Assembly (NCBI RefSeq): GCF_004359215.1
Contig: NC_090622.1
Coordinates: forward strand, 1,540,875-1,604,874
Length of the DNA stretch: 64,000 nucleotides
Source: Bremia lactucae
Lineage: Eukaryota; Oomycota; Peronosporomycetes; Peronosporales; Peronosporaceae
Direction of reading: 5' to 3'
Made by a program: the position numbers and the translations under genes. Each line of letters starts with the position of its first letter. The stretch's first letter is position 1. Of this stretch, positions 10,857 through 19,941 are shown piece after piece. Under the pieces are notes generated by a model that ran no database searches, was not told where the DNA came from, and worked only from the letters and a program-made list of their open reading frames with translations.

Positions 10857-11523
10857 ATGGTGAACTTTGAAAGTCACTCTCAATCAGAGGAGGAGGAATA
10901 AGAGCGGCGCTCGCTCGCGCTTTCTCCTCCGGACGAACGTCGGCGAGCCCCGAATCCGTTCCCGGAACGTGGTGCCGCTGATGTACTAACTGCATTGAGC
11001 AGGACGCAGGACCCTGAGTCCATCATTATTAGGAATCCGCTCGCTGAAGAGCAAGAGCAGATAATCCTCATAGAGGAAAGAGCTCGTCGTCGAGCTGCCG
11101 AAATAGCAAAAGCTAAGGCTCATAGTGAATATTGGTTCACTCCGCTTTTACGTGATCAAGCCCGTGAGTTCACCGGACCCGCAAATTCCGTAATATCTGG
11201 AATTCCAGAGAGTCTGCGTTTAGAGGTGATGTTATTTTGGAACGGAAGCTTCGCTTCGACTTTGCTAAGCTTAAGGCCAAAGGCCAGTTACGTTCGCCAT
11301 TTATGCCTCAAAACGAAGAAAGGCCTAGCCGATATTTCAGTGCTTTGGTTGACCGTACAACCAAGGATCGAAGCCGCACTGAGGCTTTAGATCCACCTAA
11401 TCCCACGTTTAGTGGTGGGAAGTGTCGTTCGACGCGAGTTGACCCTGAGCTTGGCGCTCAAAAACGTCAACGGCGTACGGTCAATCTTGCCGAAGAGGCA
11501 CCTCGAACTCCCAAGAGTTTTTA
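10857..11523 (+). pseudogene. Family D antisense frame (aORF), left copy
   Basis: It reads away from the 3' LTR, antisense to the pol frame at 11568-13895. From ATG 10857 (MVNFESHSQSEEEE) one stop follows, then an open frame through RTQDPESIIIRNPLAEEQEQ and a long charged helix (ERARRRAAEIAKAKA). A deletion joins FTPL to RDQAREFTGPANS. After one frameshift it continues as FDFAKLKAKGQL and ends near 11523 in a basic tail. No known domain is recognised. The copy at 14930-15421 keeps the segment deleted here. Confidence 0.55.
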
Positions 11524-11567
11524 GAAGAGAGCAACCCTAGCCACTTCACCAGATGCTGTATTGACAC

Positions 11568-13895
11568 TCACGACGACGTCGCTTTAAAAATTTCTCCACA
11601 TGAAACTGAAGGTCCCCCGCGCATCAAGCAGCGCGGGAGGGGGCCAAAATCTTGGCGGAAGCATTTGATGCCTACGGCACGAGGTGTAACTTCTTCGTGA
11701 GGTCCTTGCTCGGGTTTACTGCTCTTTTGAGGCGGTTCAGGACCGTCTTTCGACAGTGCAGCGTCAGCAGCCGTGTTTAGAGGGCCATTTGGATATCCTG
11801 GTGAGGATGCAGCAATCTGCGGCACGACCGCCTGTCTCGGCGCAAGCGCCTTCAGGTCGACGTGGGAAGGGTACTGATATGGCTTAAGCAAGCCAACGTA
11901 AAACACTGGGTGTGTACGCAGCTTGCTAGGAAGGTTTAGCGTACACGCTAGGCCCTTCTTGGCCACGACCGTAAATGGTTCAATAAAGCGCGGGCGCAAT
12001 TTGATCTTGAAGACCGCGGAAACCAAGTTGGTAGGTAGGTTTTTAGCGTTTAGTAAAACTCAGTCTCCGACCATACAAGACAAAAGAAGAAAGAAAAAAA
12101 AAGAACAGCTTTTGCCTTTGGCATCTGCTTGTTCTTCTTGTTTGTATTGGCTATCAGCCATCGTATCCCTTACATGTCTTGAGATACTAAATCGCGTCGC
12201 GAGAAACTCGCTTACTTGTTTCCGAACGGTAACAGGGCCGATATCAGCAAGCCTATCGGCCGATTCTACCCCACCAAGCCCTGAACCACGCAGTGGTATC
12301 GTTAATGGAATTCGCGGGTGGGTAAGACCGTTTACATAGAATGGAGAATAGCCTGTAGAGGCATGAACAGGGTTATTTAACGCAAACTTCATTACTGGGA
12401 GCATTGAGCTCCAGCGCTTTGGTGTCTGAGCACACACGCTGCATAAATGTCTTCAATTACGCGATTGACACGTTCAGTTTGACCATCGGTCTGCTGATGG
12501 TCCGCAGTGGACATATACAATCTGGTGCCAAGCACTCGGAAAATTATTATCCAGAATTTACCCGTGAAACGGGGATCCCGATCAGAGACAATTGCCACTG
12601 GCAACCCATGTTGTCGAAATACGCAATCAATAAACAGCTTAGCTGTACCCTCTTTATCAATGGAATTCGGCACGGCCGCTAAGTGGCTCATTTTGCTCAA
12701 ACGGTCAATAAAGACCACTATACCGGAGTTACCAGCTGAATCTTTCGGCAGCCAAAAAGAAAATCCATACTAATGGACCCCCAGCAACCTTTAAGGACGG
12801 GAAAATCGCCAGTGGCGTAGCAGCATTACCAAGGGTTTAACCCGTTGGCACGTTTCGCATGTGCGAAAATATGTGCTGACCAATTTAATAAGTTTGGGCT
12901 ACCAATAACTCTGGCTTATAGAGCCGTACGTCTTTTCTCTACCGATATGACCACAAAGACAGTATCGTGGGCCTCATAGAGGATTTGGTACTTAAAAACC
13001 TTATCATGAGGAACAACGACACGCGGAGGGTCCGCGATGTCTGTGCAATAAAGCAACAGGTTGTTGTCAATAGAAAATCGATGATACCTTGCACGCAAAT
13101 GTGCCGGTAATTTAATAGCTGAATCCAATTTCTTTAAAGCTTGTAGCAGAGCTACACAGTGTTCGTCCTTGGCGTAAGCCGAACGGATTAATTCAGGAAT
13201 AGGTAACGAGATAGTCGTTAAATGAGAAACTCATCATCCGGGGCCTGCGTGATAACGCATCGGCCAAAGCATTTTGCTTGCCGGGTTTATACTTCACCTC
13301 GAAGTGTATTCCGCAAAAAAGGTTAGCCATCGGGCCAATCTCTGTGAGATATGGGGTGACTTAGTCTCCGCGCGTAACGACGCGTGGTCTGTATAAATCT
13401 CAAACGGCTTAAAGCCGAGCAGATGAACTCTGAATTTGACGAGAGCATACTTCATAGCAAGTAACTCTTTGTCATGAACTGGTTAGTTCTTTGCCGCAGC
13501 TGAAGCTGTCTAGACTCAAACGCAATAACACGTTCATGCCCATCAACATCTGTTTGTAACAGAGCACTGCCAATGGCAAGATCTGATGCGTCACAGACGA
13601 CACTGAAAGGCCAATTTGGGTTTGGCAGTGCCAGAATCGGGGCATGGATAAGACTATCCTTAACTGCTCGAAAAGCATTAGTTTCGGTGCTAGTCCAGCA
13701 CCATTCTGTATCCTTTTTAAGGAGATAAGATAATGGCCTAGCCATATCAGCGTAATTTTTGCTATATTTGTGTAAATAATTGGCGAGAGCCAACCTCTTA
13801 CGCAAATCCTTTAAGTTTTTCAGACCCTGCCAATCTACAATGGCTTCTATCTTAGCGGGATCCATTCTAAGGCCTCGATTTCCAATAAAGCACCT
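11568..13895 (-). pseudogene. Family D pol: RT thumb, RNase H, integrase
   Basis: On the minus strand RT thumb and RNase H occupy 13895-13230 (DPAKIEAIVDW, VVCDASDLAIGSALLQ). The H2C2 region follows at 13128-12830. The integrase core at 12718-12060 has VSDRDPRFTG and QTDGQTERVNR, so the second Asp and the Glu of the triad are kept. The C-terminal domain at 12026-11568 has HPVFYVGLLKPY followed by a low-complexity tail. The upstream RT and gag are absent: at 13900 the frame runs into a plus-strand family B gag. Several stops separate the domains. Confidence 0.8.
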
Positions 13896-13924
13896 AAAAA
13901 AGGAACTTTGTCTGCGCCTTCCTG

Positions 13925-14738
13925 TCTTATGGCGCAGGGACTTGGTGAACAAGCCCTGGCCAGGTTCCTGGGTAGTCCTCCTGAGCAACATGTTGCTCAG
14001 TTAAGGCAGTTCGAGGCATTTGCGCTCGGACAGCGGAGTGTCGCATCCAAGGCACAGAGCCATGCTGCGGCGGAGTCCGTTACTCAGATTCAGAATGAGC
14101 TGAGGCATAAGCACGCTCGGATCGAGGCTCGCAACAGGACTGTTGAGATGCTCTCTCCTGGCCGCATCAACCGAGGTCCATTCAAATGGACCTACCCAAG
14201 TTCGATGGAACTGCGGCGCACACGATTGTCCACTGGCTTTTAGCCTTGGAGCAATGTGGTGTCGTACGCCATGTTGCATCTGCGCGCTAAGGCCTCAGAG
14301 GGGGCTTACTGAGGTGTCGGGAAATCCAGGAGCGCAGTAGGGGCGCCTTGCCCTACTAACGCGGACTCTGAAGCTACGTCTAAGTTTAGAGTTGTGGAAC
14401 AAATGGGTAGCATAGTCCCTGAGGTCTCGAAATTTGGGACCTCAACCCTGCTGGTCTATAGTGCTCAAGTAAGAGGCTATGACCAGGTGATGACCCTCCT
14501 AGTGGATTCGGGTGCATCACAAGATTTTGTAAAACTCGCGCTCTAAGAAAGAGACCGGCGATGCTTGAGTCGCTTTGCCAGGATGGCTATCGAGAAGAGG
14601 CGACCGTTCGTTTAGCGAACGGCGCGCTTGTTAAGTCTGAGGGAGTTCAGGTAGAACTCGCCTTCACCTGTTGTGACTTCTCTTGTAAAGAGAAGTTCAC
14701 AGTGCTAGGTATGGAGAGTCCGTATGACCTCATCCCCG
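13925..14738 (+). pseudogene. Family B gag remnant joined to protease
   Basis: 13925-14250 matches family B gag at 50720-51010 (GEQALARFLGSPPEQHVAQL, AESVTQIQNEL). A large internal deletion removes the capsid and zinc knuckle. 14380-14738 is the protease, with an intact LLVDSGAS active-site motif and KEKFTVLGM before YDLI. It ends abruptly at a junction with family D antisense-frame sequence. Frameshifted and not functional. Confidence 0.7.
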
Positions 14739-14740
14739 TA

Positions 14741-14929
14741 ATATCTGGAATTCCAGAGAGTCTGCGGATAGAGGTGATGTTCTTTTGGAACGGAAGCTTC
14801 GCTTCGACTTTGCTAAGCTTAAGGCCAAAGGCCAGTTACGTTCGGCATTTATGCCTCAAAACGAAGAAAGGCCTAGCCGATATTTCAGTGCTTTGGTTGA
14901 CCGTACAACCAAGGATCGAAGCCGCACGA
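14741..14929 (+). repeat. Direct copy of 11189-11383 inside the right inverted arm
   Basis: About 189 bp starting GTAATATCTGGAATTCCAG repeats 11189-11383 in the same orientation with few differences. The flanking arm (14930-15587) is inverted relative to 10692-11188. So this segment is flipped relative to the rest of the right arm. Confidence 0.8.
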
Positions 14930-15421
14930 GGAGTTTGCGGGTCCGGTGAACTCACGGGCTTGATCACGTAAACGCGACAGATACTGGCTTCGCGTCATTA
15001 TCTTCGGCGTTACGTATTGCTCATGAAGGGTGTCGCGAGCAGCGATCTCCTCCGGCGTCCTCGCCGGGTCACCAGAGATCCAGATGGCCAAGCTATGACC
15101 CGCTATCTCTTTGAGACGCTCGTCCGCACTAAGCGGAGTGAACCTATATTCACTATGAGCCTTAGCTTTCGCTATTTCGGCAGCTCGACGACGAGCTCTT
15201 TCCTCTATGAGGATAGTCTGCTCTTGCTCTTCAGCGAGCGGATTCCTAATAATGATGGACTCAGGGTCCTGCGTCCTGCTCAATGCAGTTAGTACATCAG
15301 CGGCACCACGTTCCGGGAACGGATTCGGGGCTCGCCGACGTTCGTCCGGAGGAGAAAGCGCGAGCGAGCGCCGCTCTTATTCCTCCTCCTCTGATTGAGA
15401 GTGACTTTCAAAGTTCACCAT
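14930..15421 (-). pseudogene. Family D antisense frame (aORF), right copy
   Basis: It begins at the ATG complementary to 15419-15421, with the same early stop after SEEEE as the left copy, then RTQDPESIIIRNPLAEEQEQ. It keeps a segment lost on the left: SADERLKEIAGHSLA, DPARTPEEIAARD and KIMTRSQYLSRL. It runs open for 118 codons to GPANS, where the flipped segment cuts it. It is rich in E, R, A and K and predicted helical. The function is unknown. Confidence 0.55.
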
Positions 15422-15576
15422 TCCCTCATCGTCGAGGAAGGTGCTTAGAGTCTGTGACTCACGCTTGATTGTCATTAGACAAAGGAATACAAAAAATGCA
15501 ACCGAACGGTTAGCTGTTTATGTTCCAACCTCAAAGAGGAAATGAAGCGAATGTTGTCACCCGATGTCAACAGTCT

Positions 15577-15587
15577 GATGGGGAGGG
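15577..15587 (+). other. Polypurine-tract-like site before L4
   Basis: GATGGGGAGGG immediately precedes the L4 LTR start, the expected place for plus-strand priming of a 3' LTR. Confidence 0.5.
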
Positions 15588-16071
15588 TGTAATGGGGCAC
15601 ACATCGGTTGAAGAACCGTTGTTGTGGTACATTTACTTTATGGGTAAAATACCCTTTTATCTAATTTTAAGATATTTAGTTACTTAAATCCCATTTATTA
15701 TGGGTAATAAATGTGGTCGCCGCCAGATATAAATCTGGCGGCCAAAATATTTTTAATTAGCAAGGATAAGGGTTTTAGATTTAAGTAGTTAAATAAAGTG
15801 CAGTTCCCCTTTTGATCTTAAAGCGTTAAGTGCCTTCCTAAGGCTTGCGCATTAATCTGTAAGAGATAGAAGCCTTTCTCAGGTATATCCTCTTGGGCAC
15901 TAGTTGCCACTTGGTTCTACGAACCCCTGAATTTCTTGAACTAGGATTCCTTAAGCTTTAATAGCTTGTACGACTCCTTGAGTTGTTAAATTCATTAGTT
16001 CAATAGAACTAAATGACTCTCTGAGTCTGAAAGTCTTCCTCTGACTTTAGGAGCGAGGTAGCTCCGCTACA
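15588..16071 (+). repeat. L4 LTR, forward, 484 bp, with PPT on one side and PBS on the other
   Basis: It starts TGTAATGGGGCACAC and ends GCTCCGCTACA. A polypurine-like run lies directly upstream and the primer-binding motif TGGTAGCACTCG lies directly downstream. It therefore serves as the 3' LTR of the left material and the 5' LTR of the family D interior on its right. A copy lies at 28640-29147 and a reversed copy at 10206-10691. Confidence 0.8.
15719..15742. other. GC-rich hairpin inside L4 LTR
   Basis: GCCGCCAGAT and its exact complement are separated by ATAA. The same hairpin is kept in the reversed L4 at 10536-10559. In the third copy (near 28785-28815) the region is partly duplicated. 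It may be a transcript structure; the role is unknown. Confidence 0.6.
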
Positions 16072-16073
16072 CC

Positions 16074-16091
16074 TGGTAGCACTCGTTGTCA
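16074..16091 (+). promoter_or_regulatory. Primer-binding site (tRNA primer) of family D
   Basis: TGGTAGCACTCGTTGTC begins two bases after the LTR end. TGG pairs with the CCA end of a tRNA. The same TGGTAGCACT core follows L2 at 27229 and 50587. Confidence 0.6.
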
Positions 16092-16149
16092 ATCTTCGCC
16101 TGAGTCTTTACAAGACAAATTCATACGAAAATAAAAGAGGTTCCAGAAT

Positions 16150-17529
16150 TGTCAGAAACGCAACGCGCTGCTTATGACAAGCTCAAAGCCTCATTCGGGC
16201 TTGAGCACGTGGGCCAGGGACCAGAGGTCCTGAGGTCCTGCATACAAGGCTTGAAGCCTTCATGCGGTATGAAGCCTCCCTGATCGGTCAGAAACAGGAG
16301 CATTAGCGGCATCTATGCCAACCCGGTGCATCTCTGTACCTACTCAGAGCCGAGGGCTCGCTCTCTAACTGTAAATATGAAGCCATTTGAGGAAAAATCT
16401 CCCTTTTTAGATTAAGCAGATGGAAATGTCCATTGATTCCGCGTTGTTCGTAACATAATGGCAAAAAGGTGGCTATGGTCATTTCCAAACTTGGAGGTAG
16501 AGCCTTGGAGTGGGCACTATCGTGCCGCACGTCCATAAACGGCGCTTTTCCCTCATGGCATTCGCTGAAACAGCAAATGATTAGCATGTATGCCCCGCCT
16601 GATCTGGCTTTTTGCATGCGAGCACGGCTCCTAGGGTAAAAGAACCCTGGGGACTTTGGAGTTGAGAACTCTCATTGCATCTATGCATCAAGACCCGGTG
16701 CAAGAAGCAATTGTAGTGAACATCTTTATGGGGGGGTCTCAATGAGGGCGTTGCCCGGACGTAATTGTTCCGATCTTATCCGGCTACGTTCGAAGAGGCA
16801 GTTGCCATAGCGCTACGCGCCTAATTTGACTTTTAGTCTGCTCGCGTTAGCACGCCTTTCTACCGAACAAGCTCTTCGAGCACCTGAGTCCCATGGGTAT
16901 AAGCCTCGTTGAGGAAGGAGAAGAGGCTTTTCAAGCTGTGGAACAGCATAAAACCACCCGTAGATGTTATATGTGCGGATGCACGAAACATTTACGCCCT
17001 GTCTGCCCTATTCAAAATTCGCGTAAAGCTCGAAAGAGCTCCAACTCCGACCTATACCAGTGATCTGGTATGGTGCGAGAAAACGTCGATACCCAGCAGG
17101 TGCGGGTGCCCTACTGGGGAAGACCTAGGCTCTGTTGAACCTCATGGAGGTGAGAATAAACAGAACCTGGCCCCAATTAGCTCGGTGCTCAATGGCACGG
17201 GGCGAGAGTACAAGCCTGGCTTGCGAGTCGCTGGAGCGACTGTAAAGGGCTTTGATAAGCCGTCGTCAATTTTATTTGACGCAGGAGCGTCTTGCAATTA
17301 TGCTCGACGCCTTTTGCTTGAAGGAAGTCAAAAATACATTGAGGCGCTTAGAGCGCATGAAGGTGATATAATCACTGTTTGCTTAGCGACTGGGACTCGT
17401 GTCACTATTCCCAAAGTTTCATTGAACTTAGGTTTAAAGTTTCTGGACTTTGACAGTATGGAACGCTGTCTCGTCCTTGATATGGAATCGAGATATGATC
17501 TCATCCTTGGTATGGCCTGGTTACCATGA
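16150..17529 (+). pseudogene. Family D gag and protease, copy 1, broken
   Basis: The gag frame is split by stops. Recognisable parts are a capsid-like stretch near 16470-16610 (GGRALEWALSCRTS, MYAPPDLAF) and a CCHC zinc knuckle at 16965-17006 (CYMCGCTKHLRPVC, spacing C2C4H4C intact). The protease frame 16909-17529 has LFDAGASCNY at the active site, where family members usually have D-S/T-G, and ends in YDLILGMAWL. Gag packages RNA and the protease cuts Gag-Pol. Identical to 29225-30604. Confidence 0.75.
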
Positions 17530-17718
17530 GTTATGGATCGATCGGAGGTCTAAGACCTTAGGCGCCACGCGCAATGTTCCTAGCAAAGTTTTGGAGAGTC
17601 ATGATCCCACCTTTGCAAGGCAACAAAAGCGCTATTGGCGCGGAGCATTGAATGAGTCTGTCAGTGTTTTAGACATTGGCATGTCTGAGTAAACAAACTC
17701 TAATGTTAAAAACATTAA

Positions 17719-18078
17719 TGCTGAGCCCGTGTCAGCAGAAATAAGTGGAACGGCACGTACTCCGTCGAGTAACACTCGTTATAATAACGATTTACTAAAT
17801 GCTGAAAGCATTGTTGGCCTAAGGTCGAATCATCAAGAGTGCAATATCCCTGAGATACGTGGAGTGGCACGTCTAAGTCCACCGAGTATGGTCGGCCGAG
17901 GTGGCATCATACTGAGTGACAGTAGTGACACTGTTGGAGGTTCACCAGGACCTCAAGGGTGCAATATCCCTGGGATACGTGGAGTGGCACGTCTAAGTCC
18001 ACCGAGTGTGGTCGGCCGAGGTGGCACCATACTGAGTGCCAATAGTGACACTATTGGCGGTTTCGCCAGGGTGTTTCG
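17719..18078 (+). repeat. About 120-bp tandem repeats in the protease-RT linker
   Basis: Two close copies start at 17839 and 17959 (GTGCAATATCCCTG, GGAGTGGCACGTCTAAG). A weaker copy lies upstream from about 17719. They encode a repeated spacer in the frame 17729-18094. The same array lies at 30794-31153. Confidence 0.75.
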
Positions 18079-18409
18079 GGTCAAACCCTCCTAATGCACG
18101 TGAAGCGACACGTAAACGTTCGCTGGATAAGGAAGTTGAGTTACCGAACTCCTTGTCTGATGACAAATTAGACACCCTGTCTTGTATAGAACCAATACAG
18201 GCTTGAAACCCCGGGGACGTCAATGTCCCGGCCTCAAAGAGGCGTATTGTCTCCCTTCCAAGACATGGTGGACACGAAGCGTGTATACCCTCCCAAAGTG
18301 ATACGAGTCAGCAAGTACATACGCTTGGAAATGGCGTAACCGGTAACATTGAGGGGAAGTTAGTCTTGCGGCAATCTCTTCGTTACATGCTCTTTTAGAG
18401 CTAGACGAA

Positions 18410-19282
18410 ATGTCTATTGATGAGTGCGGTCGAGCCTTTAAAGCTGGTGACTTATCTGAAATGGTGGTCATTCCACCAACGATTGAGTTAAACTCATCCT
18501 CACTTCTGGACGAAGCTGTCCTGGGTGACGCAAATGCTGCACTAAGTGTGCGGAGTGGGTCATCTATCCTTATAGATCCTACGGATCCAATTTATTCTCT
18601 AATTAAGGAATTCCAAGATGTGGTATGTAATAACCCACCATCTGTTTTACCTCCGGATAGAGGTGTTCGTCATAAAATTGACTTAGTCCGGGAACCAAAT
18701 ATTGTGTCACAAGACAATGGCCTTTCCCAAGGGAGCAGTTTGACGTCATTGACGATTTCTTCCGTGCTAAGCATGAGGCTGGAATGGTACGAGAAAGCAA
18801 ATCTCCTCATTCGACACCGACAATTTGTGTCAAAAAGCCAAATGGTAAATGGCGCACAGTATATGCTTATAATAAGCTTCATGCTGCCACTATACCAACA
18901 CAAACCCCCATTCCTAGAAAGGATGTTCTTCAGAACAATATGGTGGGATGTATAATGAACAGTGCATTGGACTTAGTCGATGGTTACTACCAATTACTCA
19001 TGCGAGCTAGTGATATCCCGCTTACAGCGGTTAGCACCCCAAGCGGCATGTTGTGGGAGTGGCTGGTTGTGTCACAAGGGCTTTCCAACGCCCCGGCAAC
19101 ATTTAATCGTCTAGTGTTTCGCCCTCATCGAGGTTATGCACAGACTTATTTTGATGACATTTTTGTCCAAAGTCGTGCGGAGCAGGGTAGGTCGGATATG
19201 AAACCATTTAGACCATTTGCGAGCAGTGCTCGAGTGCATACGCACAAACAAATTGTGTGCCAATGCTTCTAAATGCATTTTT
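18410..19282 (+). pseudogene. Family D reverse transcriptase, copy 1, truncated
   Basis: The N-terminal part (LIKEFQDVVCNNPPSVLPPDR) is frameshifted into the core at 18784-19272. The core has KPNGKWRTVYAYNKLHAAT, ALDLVDGYYQLLMR with the first catalytic Asp, the QGLSNAPATFNR motif, and YFDDIFV (YxDD box, 19147-19158). All RT catalytic aspartates are visible. The frame stops after CQCF and the sequence ends near 19282, where reversed family B leader sequence begins, so thumb, RNase H and integrase are lost. Confidence 0.85.
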
Positions 19283-19398
19283 AGCCTCCCGATGATGTTC
19301 GGAGAGGTGGGGAACATGACCCCAATCAATATTGAGGCTTATCCTCACGTACACACGCAGAGATGAGGGTCGTGGGGAGGTTTTCAAGAGCTACCAAG
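19283..19398 (-). pseudogene. Family B gag start and primer-binding site, reversed
   Basis: On the minus strand this holds the primer-binding region (CTTGGTAGCTCTTG) and the first gag codons (reading INIEAxH and EHHREV). It matches 50587-50700. It is cut directly into the family D RT. Confidence 0.65.
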
Positions 19399-19941
19399 TG
19401 TAGGCGGGCATGTCGTAATGCGGCCACGCTCTACTTAGACACACACCCTAGCACAGCGAGGAAGCGATTAGACCTCTTCTCTTGCGTGCAGTGGTGGGCG
19501 CCTTAGCGACCTCACCTGACGCACTAAGTACTCGAGTAAAGTGTCGTCACGGGAGCGGAAATCCGGCTCCTCGTGCGCACTTATCAGGCAGGAAGTAGTT
19601 TTCAGACTGATTAATGTTGAATCGTATTAATGATATAAAACCTATTTTTGTTAATCAAAAAATGTCATCTCTGTCGATAACACCAATATGTATTGCGAGC
19701 GTATTTTTCAAGATACTTCGCGTAACGGATGACGCTAGCCGTCATCACGGATGATATAAGGCGTCATCCCTCCTATGTGAATGCACCTATGTGCATCACA
19801 TACACAAGAGTGGTTCACAATGTGAACCACACCCAGGTGGTGGGTCGAATTACTTTATTTAAGTATTTTACCATCCCCTTAAGCACACTTGGTGTGCTTA
19901 ACGGGGACTGGGTAACATTAAAGCAACTTAAGCCCGTTACT
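19399..19941 (-). repeat. L2 LTR, reversed, about 543 bp
   Basis: It begins TGTAGGCGGGC (complement of the L2 end) and closes at AGCCCGTTAC. It was the 5' LTR of a reversed family B element of which only the leader and gag start remain. Confidence 0.75.

Larger units (their letters stand above)
16073..19453 (+). repeat. 3381-bp block duplicated at 29148-32528
   Basis: Every base compared between this block and the one 13075 bp downstream is the same, including all disabling stops and frameshifts. The left boundary falls at the primer-binding site; the base before it already differs. The right boundary is the mismatch at 19454/32529 inside the reversed L2 LTR. Outside the block both flanks are clearly diverged. 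Confidence 0.85.

Noticed and set aside
16303..16617. Minus-strand open stretch of 104 codons (and its twin at 29378-29692)
   Set aside because: It is the complement of the decayed family D gag, whose capsid-like residues read on the plus strand. It has no motif of its own, and the second copy is only the duplicated block.
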